This document shows, one piece after another, positions 22,352 through 30,808 of a stretch of DNA of 64,000 nucleotides. Every line of letters begins with the position of its first letter. Positions within the stretch are counted from its first letter, which is position 1. This DNA comes from Terebella lapidaria (lineage: Eukaryota; Annelida; Polychaeta; Terebellida; Terebellidae), in NCBI GenBank assembly GCA_949152475.1, contig OX424563.1, positions 15,659,001 to 15,723,000 on the forward strand, in the 5' to 3' direction. A program made the position numbers and the translations under genes. The notes below the pieces were generated by a model. It did no database searches and was not told the origin of the DNA. It worked only from the letters and a program-made list of their open reading frames with translations.

Positions 22352-24264
22352 TTGGAATCACGTGGACTAGGTGATGGTGATCGGGCTTGGACCCGATTAT
22401 ACTGTGGACTATTTGGACGTGCATTATTGGAGCTCCTTGGAGAAGGAGATCTCTGTCTTTGGTCAGAAAACTTCGTCCTGGGTTCGGAGCAATCTTTGAT
22501 GAAATGTCCAGGTTTTCCACAGTTGTAGCACACGTAGCCAATGTTTCCAGCACGTTGAGTCTGTTGTTTAAGGAATTCCAAGAACAGTTTTTGCTGTTCT
22601 TGCTGCTGTTGCATGATCTGCTGCTGCTGTTGTAGAAACTTAGTCATGGAGTTATCTGGTGAGACAGGACTGTTGCTTGGAGACGTACGGTTTGTGGGAG
22701 TGTTAGTGGATCGTAATGATACCCCGGCGACGTCCAACAATTCGTCCTCAAACATTACCTGTCGTACAACAGACGGCTTTATATTGGCAGCGCGATAGTT
22801 TTGCTGTGTCCTCTTCATCAGCTTCAAAGCCTTTGGAATGGTTCGAGGATTTTTTTCCATCGTCAAGAAAGATGCCCTCGAGTCTTTGCACCCCCGCAAG
22901 AAAGCTTCTACGGCCATTGATTGGATTAAGCGGTCGTCTCCTGTTGGAAAGCTTTCCACCGCTAAAGCGTACACCTTGTCGGCGAAGTCGTCGAGAGTTT
23001 CAGTCTCGGTCTGTTTAGCCTGTCGTAGCTCCTTCCTGGTTTCCAGAGGAGTTTCACTGCGGCCGTAGCGCTTCTTGAGGCTTCTTATCAAGCTGTGGAA
23101 GTCCTGGCGTACAGCACGTGGTAGGTGTTGGACAAAGTCGACAGCTTTTCCACGTAAACAGCCAGCCAATCGTTCTCGCTTCTGACGGTATGTCCAGCGA
23201 CCAGCTCTGCTAGTTTCCTTGAACTGGAAGTAGAAAGAGTTCCATTTTTTCAAATCTCCATCGAAAGTTTCCATCCGAGGCAGGTTTGTTGGAGCTGTGT
23301 TGCGACGTGCCCCGTCACGGCGACGACCGTGTCGGTGACCAACATCTACTTCAGCTTCTGATTCCGTCGAAGAGTCCGAATCCTCTCCGTTTTGGTCCTC
23401 CTGTTCGCTACTATCAGATTCTTCCGAAGTTGAAGAGGAGCTTGCATTTTCTTCCAGCTTAGGTGGTTCAGTATTGTGTGTTCTATGTCGTGTGTCAGTT
23501 TCCTTTTTTATCGGTTGATCTCCCCTAGTATTGTGCTTGTGGTCTCGGGCCCGTGGGCTAATATCACGACCAGATTTCTTGGCGAGAGATTTACCACCTG
23601 GTGACGCTCGAGATTTCACCGGCCGTTGATCGGAAGTGGAATCTTTTGATTTCCAGACAGATTGGGCCTGGCTAGCACCAGATCGAGACTCCGTCTTGAC
23701 ATCTGCTGATGACGTGGGATCCCGGCTTGAACCAGAACGCTTTGTGTTACCATAAATATCATTAGCAGGATATTGCGACATCATGGAAGCCAGAAATGGG
23801 TCCTGAGGGGTAGCCCTCGTAGCCCTCGCCATATCTTCCTCCTTTCTTTGTGTGCTTTGTTGCAGGATCATTTGGGCAAACTGTTGATGGAAAACTTGCT
23901 GTTGTTCTTGATAAACACGTTGTTGTTCCGTCAAGTTGGTTAAGCTAGCCATCATTACTTGTAGGATCGATTTCAGGCCAGCATCTGGTGAACTATCCTC
24001 TCCAGGTAGTGAGTGTGCTGATCCTGTGTCGATGTTTTCGGGCGAAGCCCCGGTCAAGGTCTCAGGGGACTCACTCAAAGGTGCAATCACATCATTGGCG
24101 ATTAGATCTTGAAACGTACGGGCTGGTATTCCCGTCGCCAACACCAGTACCTCCATAGTAATTGGACTTGACTGCAGGCTGATTAGTTTCCTAGCCTTTG
24201 CTTTCCCGATTTGAGGCAAAGTTTCCAACTCAGCTTGAGTTGCAGTTTGCAGGTTAATCATCAT
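22279..24264 (-). CDS. gag: Gag with N-terminal helix-hairpin-helix domain and two zinc knuckles
   Basis: 661 aa, starting at the first of two adjacent ATGs. Residues 3-31 (INLQTATQAELETLPQIGKA and onward) match the ComEA-type helix-hairpin-helix, and 32-60 (with LATGIPARTFQDL) look like the second HhH of such a pair. Such domains bind DNA backbone non-specifically and I know of none as a standard part of Gag. About 105-140 is a Gln-rich probable coiled coil. 170-320 is a charged, Ser-rich disordered stretch with an acidic cluster at 271-306. About 325-500 is the retrotransposon capsid (Gag) domain (METFDGDLKKWNSFYFQFKE). 540-570 is a poly-Gln segment. CCHC knuckles are C579-C582-H587-C592 and C639-C642-H647-C652, with SPSP-type Ser/Arg repeats between. 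Its role is to form the particle and bind genomic RNA. Confidence 0.95.
   Translation of the reverse strand: MMINLQTATQAELETLPQIGKAKARKLISLQSSPITMEVLVLATGIPARTFQDLIANDVIAPLSESPETLTGASPENIDTGSAHSLPGEDSSPDAGLKSILQVMMASLTNLTEQQRVYQEQQQVFHQQFAQMILQQSTQRKEEDMARATRATPQDPFLASMMSQYPANDIYGNTKRSGSSRDPTSSADVKTESRSGASQAQSVWKSKDSTSDQRPVKSRASPGGKSLAKKSGRDISPRARDHKHNTRGDQPIKKETDTRHRTHNTEPPKLEENASSSSTSEESDSSEQEDQNGEDSDSSTESEAEVDVGHRHGRRRDGARRNTAPTNLPRMETFDGDLKKWNSFYFQFKETSRAGRWTYRQKRERLAGCLRGKAVDFVQHLPRAVRQDFHSLIRSLKKRYGRSETPLETRKELRQAKQTETETLDDFADKVYALAVESFPTGDDRLIQSMAVEAFLRGCKDSRASFLTMEKNPRTIPKALKLMKRTQQNYRAANIKPSVVRQVMFEDELLDVAGVSLRSTNTPTNRTSPSNSPVSPDNSMTKFLQQQQQIMQQQQEQQKLFLEFLKQQTQRAGNIGYVCYNCGKPGHFIKDCSEPRTKFSDQRQRSPSPRSSNNARPNSPQYNRVQARSPSPSPRDSKCHACQQIGHYARDCPQKKASPEN
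23718..23738 (-). ncRNA. UUCNAG-type hairpin within gag
   Basis: Core CUGG[UUCAAG]CCGG, extending to about 7 bp with G-U pairs. Confidence 0.4.
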
Positions 24265-24269
24265 CTTCC

Positions 24270-24290
24270 TTTTTTTTTTTTTTTTTTTTT
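24270..24290 (-). promoter_or_regulatory. A21 tract directly before the gag ATG
   Basis: In sense RNA, 21 A are followed by GGAAG and then AUGAUG. The tract is 5 nt from the start codon. Poly(A) leaders can recruit poly(A)-binding protein and ribosomes in some systems; use here is inference. The homopolymer length may be a sequencing approximation. Confidence 0.55.
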
Positions 24291-24679
24291 AATCTACTTG
24301 TAAACAGTAACACAGCAGAAGCTAATACGTAGACGTATATGATTTTATTTCTTATAACATACAAGAAATGTTTGATCACTTTGAATAAATTACTGCAAAT
24401 AAGCTACATTACACAAAGTAAACTACCTATAGCCTCATCAACGCATGACGTACATGAAACAACAAAAATTAATGATCACAATATCGCTAATCGCAGTACG
24501 TTACAACATACAAGTCCAAAATTTCCCGTACAATAGGTTTATAACAAGAAATACAAAACTTAGCGTGAAAAACTACGAAATAATTATTATCACAGATCAC
24601 ATTGAATGATGTAAACAAATTTAGAAATATGATAACATTAACAATATAGATATTCTAAATGATGACAAGGTACCACAAT

Positions 24680-24702
24680 AATTCCTGGCGAGAACCAGAA
24701 TT
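24680..24702 (-). ncRNA. UUCNAG-type hairpin, leader copy 1
   Basis: Core CUGG-[UUCUCG]-CCAG, then a bulged G on the 3' side, then a 4-bp AAUU/AAUU lower stem. Confidence 0.65.
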
Positions 24703-24716
24703 AACAAAAATAATAT

Positions 24717-24739
24717 AATTCCCGGCTAGGACCAGAAAT
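24717..24739 (-). ncRNA. UUCNAG-type hairpin, leader copy 2
   Basis: Core CUGG[UCCUAG]CCGG, with an 8-bp stem using two U-G pairs. An alternative register gives the bulged G seen in copies 1 and 3. Confidence 0.65.
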
Positions 24740-24774
24740 AGCTAAAAAAAACTAAGTCTAGGTTATTCTGGCAG

Positions 24775-24801
24775 TTATTTCTTGGCTAGAACCAAAAATA
24801 A
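24775..24801 (-). ncRNA. UUCNAG-type hairpin, leader copy 3
   Basis: Core UUGG[UUCUAG]CCAA, a bulged G on the 3' side, then a 6-bp A/U lower stem. Compared with copy 1, the pair below the GG/CC changes from C-G to U-A, a compensatory change. Confidence 0.7.
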
Positions 24802-25196
24802 TCAGATATATGTCAACCAGTCATTTATGAAAAATAATGAATAACAAACATTTTGTTCAGCCAGGTATTTTATTTTGAACAATTATAAATTGGCACGAAC
24901 ATTTCACCAGATGAAAATTCAGATATCGTGTTATGAGTACAATGTTACGAGTGCTGATTCCCAAACTCAATATTACGCGAATATTGAGCGTAATAGTCGC
25001 GCAATAAGTCGAATAGACATGTATTAGATCTAGACTTATGTCAGATTCACGTGCGTACTCACGAATCTAGATCGTAGATGAACAAGTCGAAATCCAAGTC
25101 AATCCAAGAATTTATGTCACAGAAGAATTATTAAACAAATGTCTATCAGAAACTATAGATGTCAAACTGTATATTCGAATATGTATTTAAGATAGA

Positions 25197-25214
25197 ACCG
25201 GACTAGAATCCGAT
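25197..25214 (-). ncRNA. UUCNAG-type hairpin, leader copy 4
   Basis: Core CGGA[UUCUAG]UCCG, a 6-bp stem with one U-G pair. The loop is the same as in other copies while the stem sequence is different. Confidence 0.6.
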
Positions 25215-25422
25215 GTATTTTGAATTTTCCGCTAAATTGAAAAAATTGGAGATCTTCAGCAATGGCTGCTTGGGCGGAAGGGGCGATAGCCAATCAGAAA
25301 TTGTTTCAGATCACGTGACTATTTGTTGATATCTCGAAGTTGCAGACGAAATTACCGCATTGATCCAGGAATTTCCTTGATAAATGCGTGTGAGAAGACA
25401 CAGTAGGCGCAGAAGTTCGATC

Positions 25423-25435
25423 ACTTCTGACACCA
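25423..25435 (-). other. Primer-binding site, tRNA-Leu type
   Basis: One base after the 5' LTR the sense strand reads TGGTGTCAGAAGT, the complement of a tRNA 3' end ACTTCTGACACCA. From general knowledge this is the 3' end of animal tRNA-Leu(CAA). The initial TGG pairs with the added CCA. Confidence 0.8.
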
Positions 25436-25436
25436 G

Positions 25437-25778
25437 TGTTGTGGGGCACGACCTGGGCGGGTAATGATCAGCTTACCAGTTGGCTGGAGCGATGCTATTC
25501 CCGTGTTGTCGGTCTGGTGTCCAAGTAACTTCTGGTTGTCCAGGTCGAGTTTCCGGCGGTTGTTACTGACACTCGCGAGGTGGCAGCACTTGCCGGGTGA
25601 AGTTCCCCAGACTAGACTGGTACGGTCAACCCGACTTGAATCGTCAAGGTCGAGTTTCCGGCGGTTGTTACTGACACTCGCGAGGTGGCAGCACTTGCCG
25701 GGTGAAGTTCCCCAGACTAGACTGGTACGGTCAACCCGACTTGAATCAGGTATCCCAGTGGCAGGTCATTTCACCACA
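25437..25778 (-). repeat. 5' LTR (342 bp) with 105-bp internal duplication
   Basis: Same ends as the left LTR. A segment starting AGGTCGAGTTTCCGGCGG is present twice in tandem (about 25,542-25,646 and 25,647-25,751), which accounts for the whole length difference (342 versus 237). Outside this I find no difference between the LTRs. The second copy begins after a GTCA that replaces the expected junction. Confidence 0.9.
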
Positions 25779-25908
25779 ATATGTAAATTCGACACAGAAA
25801 GTTTAGAAATAATAATGTGGAATGAAGAATTTCGCGGTTGATACAATCATTCACAACAAGAAAATCTACAATGCATGTCAATGAATATTGACCCTAAAAA
25901 CGCTCCAT
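25779..25908 (-). repeat. Right foldback arm, outer segment
   Basis: Begins with the ATAT duplicated by the retrotransposon and ends CGCTCCAT. Reverse complement of 13,147 to about 13,276. Confidence 0.85.
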
Positions 25909-25916
25909 AGGTGTTT
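25909..25916. repeat. Right target-site duplication of foldback element
   Basis: AGGTGTTT, an exact copy of 13,139-13,146. Confidence 0.85.
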
Positions 25917-27115
25917 AACGCGTCAATACAGGAACTGTATCCATCACACGCAGATGTAAACAGAGCATAAAAAGTGCAGATACAAACTGGAAAATATGCT
26001 CGATTTGGACTTTTAAAGGCAATTTGGACATTTGTTTACATTCGGGCTTGATGGATACATCTCGTTTGTTTATATAGAAACCTGGCATAAAATGTGTGTT
26101 AAAGGGGATGGAAAAACGACTCGGACGGGCTGTAATAGTCAAAATCAATGTGCATATGTTTTGTTATATCGTATTAGATGATTTGAACTGAAATTTAGTT
26201 TTAAAAAAAAATATTGCATACATGCGAAGGCAGCTGATTTAAGAAACAAAAATACATTCTTGTCTACATCCCTGAAGGGTCAAAGGAAGCATGAATGTCT
26301 TGCTCCATCATTAATACAGACCAGCCGCAGAGAAGAAGTCAAATTTGGCTTTGCAGCAAACAAAACAGAAATAAGTTTCCATTCACTTTAGAGAGCGTCG
26401 CAAACTACATTTGCAACTACAACTTGAGATGAACTATTTGTTCGGTTCGAATATTAACAAAAAAACGAGCTTTGCAAAAATGATCAAGACACTGTTGTAA
26501 TTGTTGCCTGTTCAATCTATACTCAGGCTGCGAAGCAGCTGAACATTACTGTGGTATGCATTTCCATCTTATATCTTTCATCCATTCACAATCTGGCATG
26601 GAGCAAAGTTTAGAGGCTCGTTGCTCAGGAAAACCCTATTACTGCAGGAAGTGGATACATTACTGCTTCCCTGACGACAACTGATATCCTATTCCCATCG
26701 GCTTTCTGATTCCAAGCAATCTCTTTTATTTCCGCTACAAGCAAAATGCTGTTATAAATTTAGAAATAGTTCTAATCAACGTAAAGATGGTTGAGTCATT
26801 GAAATATGGGATTTTGCTGGTCATAACTGTACCTTAGGGTTAGATCTGGGTTAAAAGTTAAATGAACATCACTGAAGAAATGTTGACGTTGTACATAGCA
26901 GTCTATATAAGCGTGTAGTGTAAAAGATGTGGTTGTGGAATCGGTGTGTACAAATTGAAACCATTAATTGCCGTCTATAAATTAATCTTATTCGTGTTGG
27001 CAAATGTCTGTTCATTGCCTCTGTGGTTCGTTTACTGTAGTTTGTGTGGGATTACAAACAGAGTGCGCTAACAAACTTCGTGTGAATACATCAATAAATG
27101 CCAACAAACAATGTG
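25917..27115. repeat. Macro-repeat unit U2, right part
   Basis: Continues U2 beyond the foldback insertion. It is similar to the 33.4-33.6 and 41.4-41.6 kb segments, then to the GGAAGTGGAGACATTACTGC-type block (about 26,647), and ends near 27,115 where the usual end block is missing. No gene seen. Confidence 0.6.
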
Positions 27116-28099
27116 TACCGAATTTTCTAAATAGTAAATAAGAATGAATTATATATGGTATCAAAAGATAAGATAATGGTAAAAAACATTCTCGTGCTCA
27201 GATGCTGAGACAAATAAATTTAGACACTTAGAATGTAACTTCAGCACCCATATAAATGGACCCACGAACCAACACAAAGGAAATAACGTTATGAGGCATG
27301 GCATCCCTGACCCATTGAGAACTCGCTTCCCCGACCTGGAAATTTCTTTGATTTATTTAGTGACCAATAAGAAATGTGTTCGTCTTTTCAATCACTCGTA
27401 CATTGTTTGATAGAATATTGATAGTTTGTTCCATTAACTAATTCAATAATCACCAGTCCGTCAAACCTGGCTGACCACATTTGTTTCAAAACCATACGTC
27501 ACTTCATTCAAATTCATTGTATCTCCGATATGTTTTCACATTCCCCGTATTTTGTGTCAAGTAGTCCCTTTCTTCATGTGATATCTTTTTGAACTTGTTC
27601 GAAGCAATATTGGTTTTTGTGCAAGTACATTAGTCACGCTCGTTGCACCCCTTCACTACATTAGCTGGTATTTCAAGGTTGTCAAAGTAGAATATTTTCC
27701 TTTTTCGACATTATTTCCTCCTGAAATATACGGGTCAACACAATCTCCGAACCAGTCACTTTTTATGATGTTTTATGTCGATTGGCAAAAACAGTTTCTA
27801 TGGTTCAAAGTCCATTCACTGTTTGTTTTGAGCCATTTCAAGGCACATAATTCCTTTTTGTGCCATTGGACAATTGTTTGAACTCATTCATTCACTTTTT
27901 TGTCACACTGGGAGCTTATGGAATGAATTTTAAGAATACTTCAAGAAAAAGCTTCAATTTTGGCATATCCAAATGGGAAGTCATCGATAGTGATTCCAGT
28001 GGTGACCTTGAATTTGAACTTCAATGACCTTGAATGGTCTCAACACCAATTTTGATAAAAACACAGTTGTAGCTGAAGACAATTCATTTCTCCGGTACC

Positions 28100-29434
28100 A
28101 TTTTTTTAACCCTTGGGCTAATTTTGACACCTAACTTAGAGATTGAATAGCGGATTTAGTTCAGATTGCTTGGAATACTCTATACTTGGTATTGATTCCA
28201 CATCTATCCAATCATCACAAAAATAAATACAAAAGATAGCTGATGCCACCATTTTCTTCAGCTTTTCATCTCAAACATCTTTTTTCATCTTCATCATAAT
28301 TCTGCATTCATCTTGAACTACGAATCAACGTTCCAAACATGTGTGTTTTGAGTCGTCCGATTATAGTAAATAGTAGATGAAAGCTTTTGCGAAATAGATC
28401 GAACATGTGAGAAAATATGAATCTGATCGATAGCTGACTCTAAACACTTACCACCCGTTTATACAATGGTTAACATGGTTGAATAGCCCAGTAAAAATAT
28501 TAGGAAAGTTACAGTTATCTTAATTCGTATCTAACGAATTAAAATGTATTGGCTAACATTCTTATCCAACTGTATTCCAGCAGACACCAGTGTGAAACGA
28601 TGCTCACGTGCGAGGAAAGGCAGAGCCACTGAGGTCAGACTTTACTACCCGTTATATACGTTAACTGGTAATATCAGGGATATGCCCTAATCCCCGTTGA
28701 TGCACTGTAGGTAATCACTATAGTCATAAGCCTGATACCACACGACTACAGTGATCAAGTTAGATGCAGTTCAGGTGAGACAAAAACAGAGCAAACTGTT
28801 ATTTTATTTCTTTATACATGATAACACGATGTTAATGATTGTAACCTATTTCATTTGCAACAGTATTTACCAAGTAACTTAGACAATAACTTAAATCACC
28901 TATCAGTAGCCTTTTGGCTTGTGATTAGGTACTTATGTACTTGTCATATATCTTTAAACTTTATTTATCTTACAACATTTGATGAACAAGCATCAGCTTA
29001 TATTAACATCTCTTGTTGGCTCGGATCTTAGCGTAAGGGTGGTCATGAGTGTGGGAGGAAACCAGAGAACCTGGTGAAAGCCCACTTGCCCGGTTTGGCG
29101 ACCACATACCACCTCACATACTGTCGAGGCTGGGGATCGAACCCGCCCCTAAACCGACTGCATTGGTGAGAAGTCAGCCCACATACGAACTGAGCTAAAC
29201 GGGCAATACTTATTATATATCTATTCCATGGGGTTTGTTTCGGATTTCTAAATTATTTTCATAGGTTGTTGGGCAGTTGTATACTAATTCCATCAGGTGT
29301 ACAGTAGAAACAACTACATTTAACACACTGTCTGCCCCTGATGACGCCAGTGTGTCTTTGGATAAACTATTTGGTCGGGCTTTGTTTCTATTGCAAAAAA
29401 ATTATTGTATTTTACGTTTGTTGTTGGCACCATC
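28100..29434. repeat. 1,335-bp tandem duplication, copy 1
   Basis: Every position checked is repeated at +1,335 without difference. The breakpoints share a short CA plus T-run. Contents: macro-repeat sequence, a tRNA-derived SINE on the minus strand, and the first ~160 bp of the dispersed ~200-bp repeat. Confidence 0.9.
28950..29206 (-). mobile_element. tRNA-derived SINE, copy 1 (V-SINE-like)
   Basis: Minus strand: head GCCCGTTTAGCTCAGTTCG (A-box region, 29,204 downward), B box GGGTTCGATCCC (29,144-29,133), then a body with GGTTTCCTCCCACACTCATG and an AT-rich tail with ATAAATAAAG. The body motif resembles the central domain of V-SINEs; that assignment is from memory and tentative. Confidence 0.7.
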
Positions 29435-30769
29435 ATTTTTTTAACCCTTGGGCTAATTTTGACACCTAACTTAGAGATTGAATAGCGGATTTAGTTCAGA
29501 TTGCTTGGAATACTCTATACTTGGTATTGATTCCACATCTATCCAATCATCACAAAAATAAATACAAAAGATAGCTGATGCCACCATTTTCTTCAGCTTT
29601 TCATCTCAAACATCTTTTTTCATCTTCATCATAATTCTGCATTCATCTTGAACTACGAATCAACGTTCCAAACATGTGTGTTTTGAGTCGTCCGATTATA
29701 GTAAATAGTAGATGAAAGCTTTTGCGAAATAGATCGAACATGTGAGAAAATATGAATCTGATCGATAGCTGACTCTAAACACTTACCACCCGTTTATACA
29801 ATGGTTAACATGGTTGAATAGCCCAGTAAAAATATTAGGAAAGTTACAGTTATCTTAATTCGTATCTAACGAATTAAAATGTATTGGCTAACATTCTTAT
29901 CCAACTGTATTCCAGCAGACACCAGTGTGAAACGATGCTCACGTGCGAGGAAAGGCAGAGCCACTGAGGTCAGACTTTACTACCCGTTATATACGTTAAC
30001 TGGTAATATCAGGGATATGCCCTAATCCCCGTTGATGCACTGTAGGTAATCACTATAGTCATAAGCCTGATACCACACGACTACAGTGATCAAGTTAGAT
30101 GCAGTTCAGGTGAGACAAAAACAGAGCAAACTGTTATTTTATTTCTTTATACATGATAACACGATGTTAATGATTGTAACCTATTTCATTTGCAACAGTA
30201 TTTACCAAGTAACTTAGACAATAACTTAAATCACCTATCAGTAGCCTTTTGGCTTGTGATTAGGTACTTATGTACTTGTCATATATCTTTAAACTTTATT
30301 TATCTTACAACATTTGATGAACAAGCATCAGCTTATATTAACATCTCTTGTTGGCTCGGATCTTAGCGTAAGGGTGGTCATGAGTGTGGGAGGAAACCAG
30401 AGAACCTGGTGAAAGCCCACTTGCCCGGTTTGGCGACCACATACCACCTCACATACTGTCGAGGCTGGGGATCGAACCCGCCCCTAAACCGACTGCATTG
30501 GTGAGAAGTCAGCCCACATACGAACTGAGCTAAACGGGCAATACTTATTATATATCTATTCCATGGGGTTTGTTTCGGATTTCTAAATTATTTTCATAGG
30601 TTGTTGGGCAGTTGTATACTAATTCCATCAGGTGTACAGTAGAAACAACTACATTTAACACACTGTCTGCCCCTGATGACGCCAGTGTGTCTTTGGATAA
30701 ACTATTTGGTCGGGCTTTGTTTCTATTGCAAAAAAATTATTGTATTTTACGTTTGTTGTTGGCACCATC
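29435..30769. repeat. 1,335-bp tandem duplication, copy 2
   Basis: Second, apparently identical copy. Beyond its end (30,770) the sequence continues as the intact dispersed repeat, showing that copy 2 keeps the original right junction. Confidence 0.9.
30285..30541 (-). mobile_element. tRNA-derived SINE, copy 2
   Basis: Duplicate of the SINE at 28,950-29,206 (B box at 30,479-30,468), copied by the tandem duplication and not by retroposition. Confidence 0.7.
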
Positions 30770-30808
30770 AAAATTTGGTTGTATTGGTGGTAATAGATTG
30801 ATACTTAC
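30598..30808 (+). repeat. Dispersed ~200-bp repeat, full copy
   Basis: From AGGTTGTTGGGCAGTTGTAT to GGTGGTAATAGATTGATACT plus TAC. It contains ACACTG...CAGTGT arms flanking CCCCTGATGACGC. A partial copy is at 29,270-29,434; others are at 59,113-59,304, 63,197-63,395 (minus) and, diverged, 63,568-63,720. The class is unknown. The conserved 3' terminus occurring alone elsewhere suggests a retroposon. Confidence 0.65.

Larger units (their letters stand above)
24265..25436 (-). other. 5' leader of the retrotransposon
   Basis: About 1.17 kb between the 5' LTR and the gag ATG, AT-rich, with no conserved ORF. It contains four UUCNAG-type hairpins (24,680-24,702; 24,717-24,739; 24,775-24,801; 25,197-25,214) and an A21 tract next to the gag start. 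It is long enough to hold packaging and translation-control signals. Confidence 0.75.
15638..25778 (-). mobile_element. Full-length Ty3/gypsy LTR retrotransposon with TatD-domain ORF3
   Basis: About 10.1 kb, read on the minus strand: 5' LTR (25,778-25,437), tRNA-Leu-type primer site, leader of about 1.2 kb, gag, pol, a third ORF, short 3' UTR, polypurine tract, 3' LTR (15,874-15,638). All three frames are uninterrupted and the LTRs are identical apart from a 105-bp duplication, so it is young and possibly active. The order protease-RT-RNase H-integrase and the GPY/F module place it in Ty3/gypsy (Metaviridae). The extra ORF is not envelope-like: it lacks a signal peptide and membrane segment and instead carries a TatD hydrolase domain. 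Confidence 0.95.
13147..25908. mobile_element. Foldback DNA transposon, non-autonomous, with nested LTR retrotransposon
   Basis: Ends are ATGGAGCG at 13,147 and CGCTCCAT at 25,908, flanked by the 8-bp duplication. The left arm is 13,147 to about 13,590. The right arm is its reverse complement, split by the later retrotransposon into about 15,279-15,637 and 25,779-25,908. By eye the outer arms are about 90% identical. Without the retrotransposon the element is about 2.6 kb, with a loop of about 1.7 kb (13,591-15,278) that holds no transposase, so it must have been moved by an enzyme supplied elsewhere. The interior has CGTCCGTCGTCCGTCC tracts (13,685 and 13,868) and an ATTATGATC/GATCATAAT hairpin (14,948-14,970). 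Confidence 0.85.

Noticed and set aside
30660..30720. Hammerhead ribozyme at CCCCTGATGACGC
   Set aside because: The conserved GAAA half and cleavage-site stem are absent.
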